64,000 nt of DNA from Cecembia calidifontis. GTDB taxonomy: Bacteria; Bacteroidota; Bacteroidia; Cytophagales; Cyclobacteriaceae. The translations under genes and the position numbers were made by a program. Below, in pieces: positions 27,151 through 35,850 of the stretch (its first letter is position 1; each line of letters begins with the position of its first letter). The notes below the pieces were generated by a model that had not been told where the DNA came from, made no database searches, and saw only the letters and a program-made list of their open reading frames with translations. Where the stretch lies: positions 2,960,501-3,024,500 of the forward strand of contig NZ_SGXG01000001.1 in NCBI RefSeq assembly GCF_004216715.1, given 5' to 3'.

Positions 27151-28067
27151 CAGTCTAACTGGTCAAAAAATGAACCTTCTTTCTTATCTTTTTTCTGGTC
27201 TGTTTCCGTAGTTTCTGACTTCACTTGAGTTGTTCCTTTGGTGTTTTCATCCGAAATAGAAGGAGTACTTTCCAACTCTTGTACTGTTTCTGCTGGCACT
27301 TCTGCTTTTACCTCTTCAAAAGGCCTTTCCACTGATGTTGGGATTTCTACTGTTTCTTCCAAAGTAGGAGTTTCTTTAGCGTCATCCCTTGATTCCTGAC
27401 CTTCTATTGTTCCAGTAGGGCTTTCAATTTTTTCGCTTTCCTGATAAACAATTGTTCGCTCTTTCTCCTCAGAGATCGATGGAACCACATTTGATTTTAT
27501 TTCATTCAGCTTGTCCAATAAATCAGAGAAAGACTCAATATTGGATTTTTCAAAATCTTTATCTGACTTCGAAAGTGTTTCTTCCAAATCAGCAGAAATT
27601 CTTTTTAGGTTTTTTAAAATCAAAACCCTATTGTTTAACAAGGCATCATAATCCCTAATGAATCCTTTGATCCTGTTTTTTAATTCATTCAGCGTGTCAG
27701 CGGACTTTTTCTCAGCCTCTTCTAAAATTCTTTGGGCTTGAATTTTGGCTTCCCTGACCATGTTATCAGAACTTTGATGTGCCTCGGTCAATAATTCATG
27801 TGCCGTCCTATTGGCCTCTTCGATAATGCTGGCGCCTGTATCTTCTGCCGTTTTTAGTGTTCGGAAAAGGGAAATCTCGACATCTTTCAATTTTTTTGCT
27901 TCCTGTTCAGCAAACTGAAGTCTTTTTTCGAGATCGATTTTTTCATTTTCAAGTTTGTCCCAAGCTTCGGCCAAGGTTTTTAAAAATTCGGTAACCTCAT
28001 CCTTATCATAACCCCTAAAGTTTTTTTCAAAGCTTTTTTCCCGGATTTCTGTTGCAGTAAATTTCAT
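27150..28067 (-). CDS. DivIVA-domain coiled-coil protein
   Basis: A 305-residue cytoplasmic protein. The first 50 residues (FTATEIREKSFEKNFRGYDKDEVTEFLKTLA) match the DivIVA N-terminal domain, in which a short loop and Phe insert into curved membrane. A coiled coil covers about residues 35-200, and an acidic, low-complexity tail (about 210-305, rich in E, T, V) ends with SFFDQLD. DivIVA proteins organise poles and division in Gram-positive cells; the Bacteroidota copies are little studied. It sits between a WD40 gene (5 bp upstream) and folB (overlapping), which gives little functional help. Confidence 0.82.
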   Translation of the reverse strand: MKFTATEIREKSFEKNFRGYDKDEVTEFLKTLAEAWDKLENEKIDLEKRLQFAEQEAKKLKDVEISLFRTLKTAEDTGASIIEEANRTAHELLTEAHQSSDNMVREAKIQAQRILEEAEKKSADTLNELKNRIKGFIRDYDALLNNRVLILKNLKRISADLEETLSKSDKDFEKSNIESFSDLLDKLNEIKSNVVPSISEEKERTIVYQESEKIESPTGTIEGQESRDDAKETPTLEETVEIPTSVERPFEEVKAEVPAETVQELESTPSISDENTKGTTQVKSETTETDQKKDKKEGSFFDQLD

Positions 28068-28072
28068 GGTCG

Positions 28073-28981
28073 TTAAAGTTCAATTTGCCAGATAGAAATA
28101 TTTCGGTCATCACTCACAGAGACGATTTGCTGATTATAGGTACTCCAAAGTACTTTATTGATGGAGGTGCCATGGCCTGCATGTCTCGCTTTGTCAATGA
28201 CCTTTAACAATTTCAAGGAATTGCTGTCCCATACTTTGATGGACTTGTCCATACTGCATGTCACAAAATAATTGCCATCTTCCCTAAAGGAGAGATAATT
28301 GATTGCAAACATGTGGGCCACTATGGATTCTTGGAGGGAATAATTTTTTGTTTCCCAGATATTCAAACGGGCATCCCGGCCACCGGATACCAACATGGAT
28401 TTGTTCGGGTTGTATCCCAAAGCAAATACAGAATTGTTATGGGCCTCAAGGTTATGGATTGGAGTATGGTCTGCCAGGTTGAATATTTTGACAGAGTGAT
28501 CACTCAAACCAACGGCAAGTTGGCGCCTACTAGGATCCAACGCAAAGACACGAACACTTTTCTTTCCAATTTTGATGTGTTTTTTGACAGCACGTTGTTC
28601 TATATCCACGATAATAACGATTCCGTCTCCGGTACCGACATATAATTCATTGCCGACCGCTTTGATATCGAAAATGGATTGGTCCGTAATTTTGATGGAC
28701 CAGATTTCTTTTGACTTTTCTAAGTCAATAACGTGAATACCTTCAAAATTATGCCCAATGAAAAGCAAATTCCTTTCTTTGTCCACCTCCAAAGCATAGA
28801 CAGAATGGGCGACTTTGGCAATCAATCTCCCGTCTTTAGGTTTGTCCAAGTCCCATTCGACGACCATTCCATCTCCGGATCCTGTGTAAAAAAATCTTGG
28901 ATCCGGGCCTTCGACCAAAGCATAAATACAATCGTTGTGTCCGGATAATGTATGCAGTTTGTTGACTTGTATTTTTGACAT
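28073..28981 (-). CDS. WD40-repeat protein
   Basis: A 302-residue cytoplasmic protein of about seven WD40 repeats, enough for one closed propeller. Clear repeat ends are GDGMVVEWDLD, DHSVKIFNLADH, DARLNIWETKN, DKSIKVWDSNS and DRNISIWQIEL, the last lying at the C-terminus. HSVYALEVDKE and HNNSVFALGYNPN are typical GH-type repeat starts. It has no signal peptide or enzymatic domain, so a scaffold role is likely. Its gene is the first of the five-gene minus cluster and is divergent from the phosphopantetheinyl transferase gene, with 37 bp between the starts. Confidence 0.85.
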   Translation of the reverse strand: MSKIQVNKLHTLSGHNDCIYALVEGPDPRFFYTGSGDGMVVEWDLDKPKDGRLIAKVAHSVYALEVDKERNLLFIGHNFEGIHVIDLEKSKEIWSIKITDQSIFDIKAVGNELYVGTGDGIVIIVDIEQRAVKKHIKIGKKSVRVFALDPSRRQLAVGLSDHSVKIFNLADHTPIHNLEAHNNSVFALGYNPNKSMLVSGGRDARLNIWETKNYSLQESIVAHMFAINYLSFREDGNYFVTCSMDKSIKVWDSNSLKLLKVIDKARHAGHGTSINKVLWSTYNQQIVSVSDDRNISIWQIEL

Positions 28982-29018
28982 AAAATGCTGTGATTAGCAG
29001 TTCATCCCTAATGGGCCT

Positions 29019-29648
29019 ATGCAAACAAAAATAGAAAAAATAAGTCCTTTATCAGCTTTGGCTGTAAATAATATTGAAGAAGTTTCTCAAAATGGAATTG
29101 ATTTTTTGAGTTTTAGGGAAAAATTATCTTTTGCAAACATATCAAGAGATGACAAAAGAGTTGAATGGAAAGGGGCCAGGTTAGCGATAAAATCTGCCTT
29201 GGACTGTATTTCCTTGCCCTATCCGGGATTTTTTAAAGACGAACATGGAAAGTCACATCCTATGGATGGTTATGGATATGTGTCCCTTACCCATACCAAG
29301 GGAATCGCCGCCGCAATATTTCACAAAGATATGCCCGTGGGGATTGATCTGGATTATGTGAGGGAAAAAGTGGTCCGTCTGGGTCCCAAATTTCTTGATC
29401 CCAAAGAAATTGCTTTTCTAAACAATGATGCGCTTTTGTACACCATAGCATGGTCTGCTAAAGAGTCCATTTTCAAATGTCAGGGTAGAAAAGGGATCAG
29501 TTTGAAGTCCAATATTCTCCTTGAACCATTTTCTTTGGAGGACGATACCATTAAGGGGAGGGTTTATCAAACAGAATTTTCAGATCATTTTTATACCGTA
29601 AAAGTGGAAAGAGAAAATGACATAGTCCTTACTTATACCATTTGGTAA
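29019..29648 (+). CDS. 4'-phosphopantetheinyl transferase superfamily protein
   Basis: A 209-residue Sfp/AcpT-like enzyme that attaches 4'-phosphopantetheine from CoA to a carrier-protein serine. Motifs are in order: the WKGARLAIK region (50-58), KDEHGKSHP (73-81), SLTHT (89-93), GIDLD with the Mg-binding Asp pair (108-112), and WSAKESIFK (145-153) with the catalytic Glu-Lys. It is shorter than Sfp, as is usual for Bacteroidota copies. The carrier protein is not encoded nearby. It may serve fatty-acid ACP or a secondary pathway; sequence alone cannot separate these. Confidence 0.87.
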   Translation: MQTKIEKISPLSALAVNNIEEVSQNGIDFLSFREKLSFANISRDDKRVEWKGARLAIKSALDCISLPYPGFFKDEHGKSHPMDGYGYVSLTHTKGIAAAIFHKDMPVGIDLDYVREKVVRLGPKFLDPKEIAFLNNDALLYTIAWSAKESIFKCQGRKGISLKSNILLEPFSLEDDTIKGRVYQTEFSDHFYTVKVERENDIVLTYTIW

Positions 29649-29688
29649 GATCTTTGTGCTTATATTTAGGTAATAAAACCCAATTGCC

Positions 29689-30279
29689 ATGATGAAAAGT
29701 CTTGTTCTAAGTATTGTAACTGTCACTCTGATATCCTTTCGGCTTTCAGCCCAAAGGGTAGATAATTTCCAATTGGAGGATGTTCTCACCGGAAATACTT
29801 TCACTTTAACAGAACACAACGATGCAAGGGGAGTGGTGTTGATTTTCACCAGTCTCAACTGTCCTTTTTCTAAATTATACGAAGAAAGAATCGTCAACCT
29901 TCACAATGAATTTGCCAACCAAGGTTTTGTATTTGCCATGATCAACCCTCATGTCAAAGTGGAAGAGGGTGAAAGTGCGGCAGATATGAAACAAAGGGCA
30001 TCTGAAAGAAATATCAGTTTTCCATTCTTAGCGGATGGAGATCAGGTCGTGACCAGGCAACTTGGTATTACCAAGCTTCCTGAAGTCGTTTTGGTAACAC
30101 CTAGTCCAACCGGATACTCCATTGCCTACAGGGGGGCAATAGACAATAACCCACAAGTGGCGGCCAATGCCAATTTAAAATATTTGGAAAATGCTTTAAA
30201 TGCCATTGCCAACCGGAGAAATCCAAGTCCAACCTCCAGCAGGCCTGTGGGATGTAATGTCAGGCTAATAGGACTTTGA
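29689..30279 (+). CDS. exported redoxin (AhpC/TSA-like thioredoxin fold)
   Basis: A 196-residue periplasmic thioredoxin-fold protein with signal peptide (MKSLVLSIVTVTLISFRLSAQ). The active site region is FTSLNCPFSKLYEER: a single Cys in place of the usual CxxC, with Ser at the second position, so a monothiol or peroxidase-type mechanism is expected. The cis-Pro loop is ITKLPEVVLV. A second Cys near the end (RPVGCNVR) could act as a distant resolving Cys, as found in related redoxins. It starts 40 bp after the phosphopantetheinyl transferase gene. Confidence 0.8.
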   Translation: MMKSLVLSIVTVTLISFRLSAQRVDNFQLEDVLTGNTFTLTEHNDARGVVLIFTSLNCPFSKLYEERIVNLHNEFANQGFVFAMINPHVKVEEGESAADMKQRASERNISFPFLADGDQVVTRQLGITKLPEVVLVTPSPTGYSIAYRGAIDNNPQVAANANLKYLENALNAIANRRNPSPTSSRPVGCNVRLIGL

Positions 30280-30285
30280 TTTGCC

Positions 30286-31128
30286 TTAACCTTCAGCAAT
30301 TTGGAGAAGCTCTTTGACCTCCTCTGACTTTTCCAAATCACCTAATTTTTCAAATGCTACCACCAGGTTCCTCAAAGATCTGGTGATGATGTCTTTGTTG
30401 CTACAAGGTTCGAAAAACTCAGGTCGGGGATCTATTTTAAGGTGCTCCAGGTAATTGACAATATCTTGCTTGCTGAATATCAGACCTTTGTTGAAGGTAT
30501 TGATATAGAAGGTGATTTCTTTGGATTTATAAGTAAGTACAAAAAGATTCGGTAAATTGACACCATATACCGGAAGCCCTAACTTTTGGGCCACCAGAAG
30601 ATAGATGGCACAGAGGCTTATAGGATTGCCCTTTTTTGTTTCCAGCACATTGCTGAGCATGCTGTTACCTGGGGCATGGAAATTTTTTGTATTGGCTGAA
30701 AACCTCAAATGACTGAAAAGCACACTGTTGATGATCCGGATCTGTTCATAGGGGAGTAGGTCATTTTTAAATGCAGTCCACACTTCAAAGTAGATTTGAT
30801 GCATGTCCGCATTTAGTTTTTCAAATTCCAGGTCCGGGTATTGATACGTATTGATGATCCAAAGGCCAGTCAATAAATCCTGGTCAGGTGAATTCCTCCA
30901 ATCAATCAGCCTTTCTTTTAATTGGGAAAATTGAAGGTTATGGACCAGTTCTTCTATTTCTTTTTGAATTTCAGGATTAAAGCTGTCTTCCCACTTTTTT
31001 TCCAAAAAAGGTATCACCTCACTTCCGAGAGAAATGATCTTATCCCTCACATGGTTTTTTACATCCTTATCAGTATCATCCAGTAAAGAAACTAAGGCAT
31101 GAAGCTCTTTTTCCGTCAGTTTTTCCAT
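30286..31128 (-). CDS. SirB1-type transglutaminase-like protein
   Basis: A 280-residue cytoplasmic protein. The N-terminal third holds HEAT-like helices (LVSLLDDTDKDVKNHVRDKIISLGSEVIPFLE). The middle region SNVLETKKGNPISLCAIYLLVAQKLGLPVYGVNLPNLFVL is the SirB1/transglutaminase-like core, with the Cys of LCAIY at the position of the catalytic nucleophile and GNPISL strictly typical. The usual His of the family (VxxPGHF) is replaced here by NLPNLFVL, so catalysis may be lost. It is convergent with the redoxin gene, with six bases between stops. Function unknown. Confidence 0.75.
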   Translation of the reverse strand: MEKLTEKELHALVSLLDDTDKDVKNHVRDKIISLGSEVIPFLEKKWEDSFNPEIQKEIEELVHNLQFSQLKERLIDWRNSPDQDLLTGLWIINTYQYPDLEFEKLNADMHQIYFEVWTAFKNDLLPYEQIRIINSVLFSHLRFSANTKNFHAPGNSMLSNVLETKKGNPISLCAIYLLVAQKLGLPVYGVNLPNLFVLTYKSKEITFYINTFNKGLIFSKQDIVNYLEHLKIDPRPEFFEPCSNKDIITRSLRNLVVAFEKLGDLEKSEEVKELLQIAEG

Positions 31129-31208
31129 ATCAAACCTTTGGACTTTAAATTACAAAAATAACAGCAAGTAATGGAAAAATATTCCTGAATTTTCGGCCAA
31201 TTCTGTCT

Positions 31209-31243
31209 AAAAAGAGCGGTGTTACCTGCCCTGCAACACCGCC
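31209..31243 (-). terminator. intrinsic terminator of the hemF/carboxylase operon
   Basis: On the minus strand GCGGTGTT (31242-31235) pairs with AACACCGC (31223-31216), followed by TCTTTTT. It lies just past the stop of the carboxylase gene. Confidence 0.75.
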
Positions 31244-31270
31244 CTATAATACCCATTAGATCAATATACC

Positions 31271-32899
31271 TCAGGTCTGTATTACTCCCACATTGAATCT
31301 TTCCGTGATTGGGGCATGGTCTGCGGCTGCTATCCCTATGCTGATGACTTTTCGGGTTTCCAATGGGTCGATGACTCCATCTACCCACAGTCTTGCAGCG
31401 GCATAGTAAGGGCTTAGTTCTTCATTGTATTTGTCAGTAATTTCCTGAAGCAGTTTATTTTCTTCTTCAGCACTGATTTCTTTGCCTGATTTTTTGAGTG
31501 CAGCCACTTTGATCTGAAGAAGTGTTTTGGCGGCAGATGCACCGCTCATGACTGCCATTTGTGCTGTCGGCCAGGAGTAGATTAACCTTGGGTCATACGC
31601 TTTTCCGCACATGGCATAATTTCCGGCTCCGTAAGAATTTCCGATGATGATAGTGAATTTGGGAACAACGGAATTGGCCATGGCATTGACCATCTTTGCA
31701 CCGTCCTTAATGATGCCTCCATGCTCTGCTTTACTGCCTACCATAAAGCCCGAAACATCCTGTAAAAAGACCAATGGAATTTTCCTTTGGTTACAGTTCA
31801 TGATAAATCTGGCGGCCTTGTCAGCTGAGTCGGAATAGATTACTCCCCCCATTTGCATTTCCCCTTTTTTCGTTTTGACGATTTTACGCTGATTAGCAAT
31901 AATCCCTACCGCCCAACCGTCAATTCTCGCAGTGGCACATATCAGGGTTTTTCCATAATCTTTTTTGTATTCATCATATTCGGAATTATCCACCAGCCTG
32001 GAGATAATCTCATGCATATCGTATGGTTTTACCCTGTCGGCAGGAAAAATGCCATACAGTTCATGTTCATCTTTCTTTGGTTTGGCGGGTTCTGTTCTAT
32101 TAAATCCAGCCTTCTCAAAAGCCCCGATTTTATCGAAAATATTTTTAATGGCATCCAGACAGGCCTCATCCGATTCGTATTTGTTGTCGGTGACACCTGA
32201 TATTTCACAATGCGTTGTAGCTCCTCCGAGGGTTTCATTGTCCACATTTTCACCTATGGCTGCTTTTACCAGGTAGGAGCCTGCCAGGAAAATTGACCCG
32301 GTCTTGTCCACAATCATGGCCTCATCTGACATGATGGGAAGATAAGCCCCTCCTGCGACACAGCTTCCCATGATGGCAGCTACCTGAATGATTCCCATAG
32401 AAGACATTTTGGCATTGTTTCTAAACTGTCTTCCAAAGTGTTCTTTGTCCGGAAAGATTTCATTCTGCATGGGTAAATAGACACCCGCACTATCCACCAG
32501 GTAAATGATGGGCAGCCTGTTCTCCATGGCGATTTCCTGCGCCCTGAGGTTCTTTTTGGCGGTCATAGGAAACCAGGCTCCTGCTTTTACTGTGGCATCA
32601 TTGGCCACTATCATGCACATACGCCCCGAAACATAACCGATACCCGTGATTACTCCGGCAGATGGACAGCCGCCCTCCTCTTCGTACATGCCGTCAGCTG
32701 CCAGGGCACCGATTTCCAAAAAATCAGAATGCTTATCCGTAAGGTAAGCAATTCTCTCCCTTGCGGTAAGTTTCCCTTTTTCATGCTCCTTGGCAATTCG
32801 GGACTTTCCCCCTCCCAGTTTGACAGTTTCCAGTTTTTTCTGTAGATGAAAAAGTAATTGTTTGTTTTGATCTTCGTTTTGGTTGAAGGCAATATCCAT
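31271..32899 (-). CDS. acyl-CoA carboxylase carboxyltransferase (beta) subunit
   Basis: A 542-residue biotin-dependent carboxyltransferase that moves CO2 from carboxybiotin to an acyl-CoA. GGGKSRIAKEHEKGKLTARERI at the N-terminus is the family start; GSCVAGGAYLPIMSDEAMIV and GNSYGAGNYAMCGKAYDPRLIYSWPTAQMAVMSG form the two oxyanion/CoA sites. Length, and the AGGAYLPIMSDE and SYGAGNYAM details, resemble 3-methylcrotonyl-CoA carboxylase beta (leucine breakdown) more than propionyl-CoA carboxylase. No biotin-carrier alpha subunit is in the window. It is the last gene of a four-gene run (TrpF-like, hemF, PAP2, this gene) with small gaps. Confidence 0.85.
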   Translation of the reverse strand: MDIAFNQNEDQNKQLLFHLQKKLETVKLGGGKSRIAKEHEKGKLTARERIAYLTDKHSDFLEIGALAADGMYEEEGGCPSAGVITGIGYVSGRMCMIVANDATVKAGAWFPMTAKKNLRAQEIAMENRLPIIYLVDSAGVYLPMQNEIFPDKEHFGRQFRNNAKMSSMGIIQVAAIMGSCVAGGAYLPIMSDEAMIVDKTGSIFLAGSYLVKAAIGENVDNETLGGATTHCEISGVTDNKYESDEACLDAIKNIFDKIGAFEKAGFNRTEPAKPKKDEHELYGIFPADRVKPYDMHEIISRLVDNSEYDEYKKDYGKTLICATARIDGWAVGIIANQRKIVKTKKGEMQMGGVIYSDSADKAARFIMNCNQRKIPLVFLQDVSGFMVGSKAEHGGIIKDGAKMVNAMANSVVPKFTIIIGNSYGAGNYAMCGKAYDPRLIYSWPTAQMAVMSGASAAKTLLQIKVAALKKSGKEISAEEENKLLQEITDKYNEELSPYYAAARLWVDGVIDPLETRKVISIGIAAADHAPITERFNVGVIQT

Positions 32900-32926
32900 A
32901 AAGTTATTTGGGTTTATTCTTAATCT

Positions 32927-33523
32927 CTAAAATAAGTTTTTATCCGAAATGTTTGAACGATAAATTTTGTCCCTGACTTTTTTCATGATAAAATAGCCAG
33001 CCATAGCGCTTAGAATACCTACAAGGGCTCCGACCAATATATCACCGGGATAATGGACACCAAGGTAAATTCTGGTATAGGAAAATACTGCAGCCCAGGC
33101 AAATAACCACTTAAGCCAAGGATACTTGAAGGCCAGGGTCAGGCTCATGATGGTGGCTACCCCAAAGCTGTTGGCCGCATGGGAAGAAGCCAAGCCGAAT
33201 TTTCCTCCGCCACAATAACCATAATTGTGGACCATCCCTTCTAAAAGCGGTTCATGACATGGCCTCAAGCGCTCAAAATAAGGCTTCATAAGTCCGGAAG
33301 CTGTTTGATCTGCGAAGAGAATGGTCAAGCCTACTGCCATGAATACCCACCAACTTTCTTTTTTGTAATGGGCCATAATCAGGTAGGTAAAAAAAACATA
33401 CATGGGTATCCAAGGCCATGTTTTGGTCATAGTAAACATGATCGGGTCTAAAAAGTCCGAGTGGAAGCTGTTCAGGAATAAAAATAATTCCTGGTCTAAT
33501 TGGCCAATTTTTTCCATCATCAT
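32927..33523 (-). CDS. PAP2-family membrane phosphatase
   Basis: A 198-residue inner-membrane enzyme with five to six hydrophobic segments. The three PAP2 phosphatase motifs are complete: KPYFERLRP (80-88), SSHA (113-116, with the catalytic His115), and the region SYTRIYLGVHYPGD (148-161, with Arg151, nucleophile His157, Asp161). Typical substrates are undecaprenyl pyrophosphate, phosphatidate-type lipids or lipid A phosphates; the sequence does not decide. It lies 9 bp downstream of hemF. Confidence 0.88.
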   Translation of the reverse strand: MMMEKIGQLDQELFLFLNSFHSDFLDPIMFTMTKTWPWIPMYVFFTYLIMAHYKKESWWVFMAVGLTILFADQTASGLMKPYFERLRPCHEPLLEGMVHNYGYCGGGKFGLASSHAANSFGVATIMSLTLAFKYPWLKWLFAWAAVFSYTRIYLGVHYPGDILVGALVGILSAMAGYFIMKKVRDKIYRSNISDKNLF

Positions 33524-33532
33524 TTCCTCGGA

Positions 33533-34429
33533 TTAAAGATTGATCCAATCAATATCTTTTTTGAGATAAGCCAATGTCTTCGCTTCTGGCGAGCCTTCTT
33601 TAGGAACATGCATGTATTCCCAGTTGGCCGAAGGAGGCATACTCATCAAAATGCTTTCGGTCCTGCCGTTGGTATCCAGCCCAAATTTGGTGCCCGCATC
33701 CCATACCAAATTAAACTCCACATATCTTCCCCTTCTTAAAGCCTGCCATTGCTTTTCGGTTGCTCCATAAGGAAGGGATTTATTTTTGGACATAAAGTGA
33801 CGGTAAACTTTGGGGAAAAGGTATCCTACTGATTTGACGAATTCGAAAATTTGCCCCATTTCACCTTGGTCTTCACTTACCAGGCGGTCAAAGAAAATCC
33901 CGCCTATACCACGTGTTTCATTTCTGTGTTTAATAAAAAAATAATCATCTGCCCATTTTTTGAATTTGGGATAATAAGTAGGGTCAAAATGGTCACAGGT
34001 TGCTTTCACTTCTTGGTGGAAGTATTTGGCATCCTCCAAATCTATGTAGTGAGGAGTGAGATCAATACCTCCTCCAAACCACCTGACTCCAGAGCTCATC
34101 TCAAAATACCTGATATTCATGTGGATGATCGGTACCATGGGACTTTCCGGGTGCAAAACTATGGACACGCCTGTAGCGAAAAAGTCAGCTTTTTCGAGTT
34201 GAAGTTTATTCAATATTTTTTCAGGGGTGGGACCCTCTACTGCCGAAAAGGCTACTCCTCCTTTTTCGATAATGTTTCCGTTTTGGATGATGCGGGTCCT
34301 TCCGCCTCCTCCCTCGGGTCTTACCCATTTATCTTCTCTGAACTTGCCTTTGCCATCCTCCAGTTCCAATTCTTGACAGATGTGGTCCTGAATGTCCATA
34401 AAATCTTTGGCAATGCTGTTTTTATCCAT
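33533..34429 (-). CDS. hemF: oxygen-dependent coproporphyrinogen III oxidase
   Basis: A 298-residue haem-synthesis enzyme that oxidatively decarboxylates coproporphyrinogen III to protoporphyrinogen IX. The sequence has RPEGGGGRTRIIQNGNIIEKGGV, HMNIRYFEM, WFGGGIDLTPHY, HRNETRGIGGIFFDRL and GRYVEFNLVWDAGTKFGL, all hallmarks of HemF in order. The length is normal. Its presence indicates aerobic haem synthesis. It is preceded by the TrpF-like gene with a 24-bp gap. Confidence 0.93.
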   Translation of the reverse strand: MDKNSIAKDFMDIQDHICQELELEDGKGKFREDKWVRPEGGGGRTRIIQNGNIIEKGGVAFSAVEGPTPEKILNKLQLEKADFFATGVSIVLHPESPMVPIIHMNIRYFEMSSGVRWFGGGIDLTPHYIDLEDAKYFHQEVKATCDHFDPTYYPKFKKWADDYFFIKHRNETRGIGGIFFDRLVSEDQGEMGQIFEFVKSVGYLFPKVYRHFMSKNKSLPYGATEKQWQALRRGRYVEFNLVWDAGTKFGLDTNGRTESILMSMPPSANWEYMHVPKEGSPEAKTLAYLKKDIDWINL

Positions 34430-34453
34430 AGTTTTTGTTGTTCTGAGTTGTCA

Positions 34454-35080
34454 TTAATCCTCAATTTCCAGAATTTCCAGGATTTCGGCCAGATCATCAA
34501 AATCCTTGAGCCCGGGTTTAATTTCATCCCCCCCCTCTAAAGCAATTCCTTTTACCCCTGTTTTTTCAATCAGTTGAAGTACATTTTCAGCTTCAAGACC
34601 AAATCCCAGCAGAACAGGACAGATGGAAGCCAGTTCTTTTATTTTTTCTTCAAAGGCATTGTTTATCTCCAAAAGAGGGGATGTCAACAAGATGGTAATG
34701 TCAAATTGATTGTAAGAAGGGGCCTTTTTTATAAGTTCTTCAAGTTCATTCAGGTTTTGAATTTCCTTTAGTAAGATCAAAGAATAAGCGGTATTGGCCA
34801 ACAAGTTTACATGTATATCTTCTTTTATCTGGATATATTGGAATCCTTCATAGTGACTGAGTTTTTTAAGGATACTATCCGGATGGGCAGATTCAAATTC
34901 CGCAACGAATTCCACTCCTGAAAGCCAATCTGTAATCTCCCTGAATTTTTCAGGGGAAGTATAGTTTTTATTATTTTCCTCCAGGTTAAATCCCATCAAA
35001 TTGACCTGCATGCCGGCACAATACCTGGCATCAGAAAGGTTATTTACAGAAGAAATTTTGACAAAAGTTCTTAAAGCCAT
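34454..35080 (-). CDS. TrpF-like (beta/alpha)8 protein, probably not an active isomerase
   Basis: A 208-residue protein whose overall pattern follows phosphoribosylanthranilate isomerase: FVKISSVNNLSDARYCAGMQVNLMGFNL aligns with the first TIM-barrel units of TrpF, and GIALEGGDEIKPGLKDFDDLAEILE with its phosphate-binding end. However, the catalytic Cys of the KICG motif is replaced (KISS), and the region of the catalytic Asp reads ILLTSPLL without the Asp. It is therefore likely a paralogue with another role. It begins the run leading into hemF. A seven-base C run lies near 34529-34535. The family link is by pattern only. Confidence 0.6.
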   Translation of the reverse strand: MALRTFVKISSVNNLSDARYCAGMQVNLMGFNLEENNKNYTSPEKFREITDWLSGVEFVAEFESAHPDSILKKLSHYEGFQYIQIKEDIHVNLLANTAYSLILLKEIQNLNELEELIKKAPSYNQFDITILLTSPLLEINNAFEEKIKELASICPVLLGFGLEAENVLQLIEKTGVKGIALEGGDEIKPGLKDFDDLAEILEILEIED

Positions 35081-35157
35081 GGGTTTGATAATGAATTTGT
35101 GGGCGCTAAGGTAAAAGTTTTCAATCTAAAAACGTATTTTTAGCCCATTGTAAGCAG

Positions 35158-35850
35158 ATGGATATGCGCTATAGGTTATTGTTCAGCATTTTTGTTTTCT
35201 TTATTCTGATTGTTTCATGTAGGGAAGTTGAAAATCCGAGATTGGATTTTGGGAAAGATTATCAACCACTTGAGCTTGGGCTGTTCTGGATTTATGATGT
35301 GGAGGAAACCATTGTTTTTGGAGAAAATGACAGTCAGACAGAGCAATATTTTTTACGTGATCTCATTGATTACAGTTTCTTCAATGCCCAAAATGAGGAG
35401 GTCTTTGTCATAAGGAGGGAACGATCGGATGATAGGCTTAATTGGTTTCCGGTTTCCGGTTATTCGCTCCATTTTAGGGGCAATGCCTTGCTCAGGAACT
35501 TTGAAAATCAGATTTCAGTTAATTTGGTCTTACCCCCTAGAGTAGGGGCAAGATGGGATGCCATGGTTTATAATTCTTCTCCAAGAGATGATTTTGAAAT
35601 CGAGTTTATGGGGAATGTGACCATAGGGGCACAATTCTTTCAGAGGTCGCTCATTGTTAGGCAGGAGGAAGATGATGATCAGATTACTTTCCGCGACAAT
35701 CGCTATGAGGTCTACACCAGGGGGGTTGGAATGGTAGAACATTATTATGAGGTTTTTACTTATTGTAGTAGAAATGATTGCTTAGGTCAGATGATCAAAG
35801 ACTCAGGCCGGAAAACACACATGAAAATTTCAACGTATGGCAAATTATAA
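35158..35850 (+). CDS. lipoprotein upstream of T9SS subtilase
   Basis: A 230-residue lipoprotein (IFVFFILIVSC, Cys21), family not recognised. The mature part is beta-rich; it begins with LDFGKDYQPLELGLFWIYDVEETI, a pattern seen in several Bacteroidota lipoproteins of unknown function. It has two further cysteines close together near the end (CSRNDC). Its last 14 bases overlap the start of the subtilase gene, which indicates coupled expression. A role as a surface partner or inhibitor of that protease is possible but unproven. Confidence 0.68.
   Translation: MDMRYRLLFSIFVFFILIVSCREVENPRLDFGKDYQPLELGLFWIYDVEETIVFGENDSQTEQYFLRDLIDYSFFNAQNEEVFVIRRERSDDRLNWFPVSGYSLHFRGNALLRNFENQISVNLVLPPRVGARWDAMVYNSSPRDDFEIEFMGNVTIGAQFFQRSLIVRQEEDDDQITFRDNRYEVYTRGVGMVEHYYEVFTYCSRNDCLGQMIKDSGRKTHMKISTYGKL

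Noticed and set aside
33851..34540. A 229-codon open frame on the plus strand opposite hemF
   Set aside because: It has no protein-like motifs and is the antisense shadow of hemF and the TrpF-like gene, both of which are clear.
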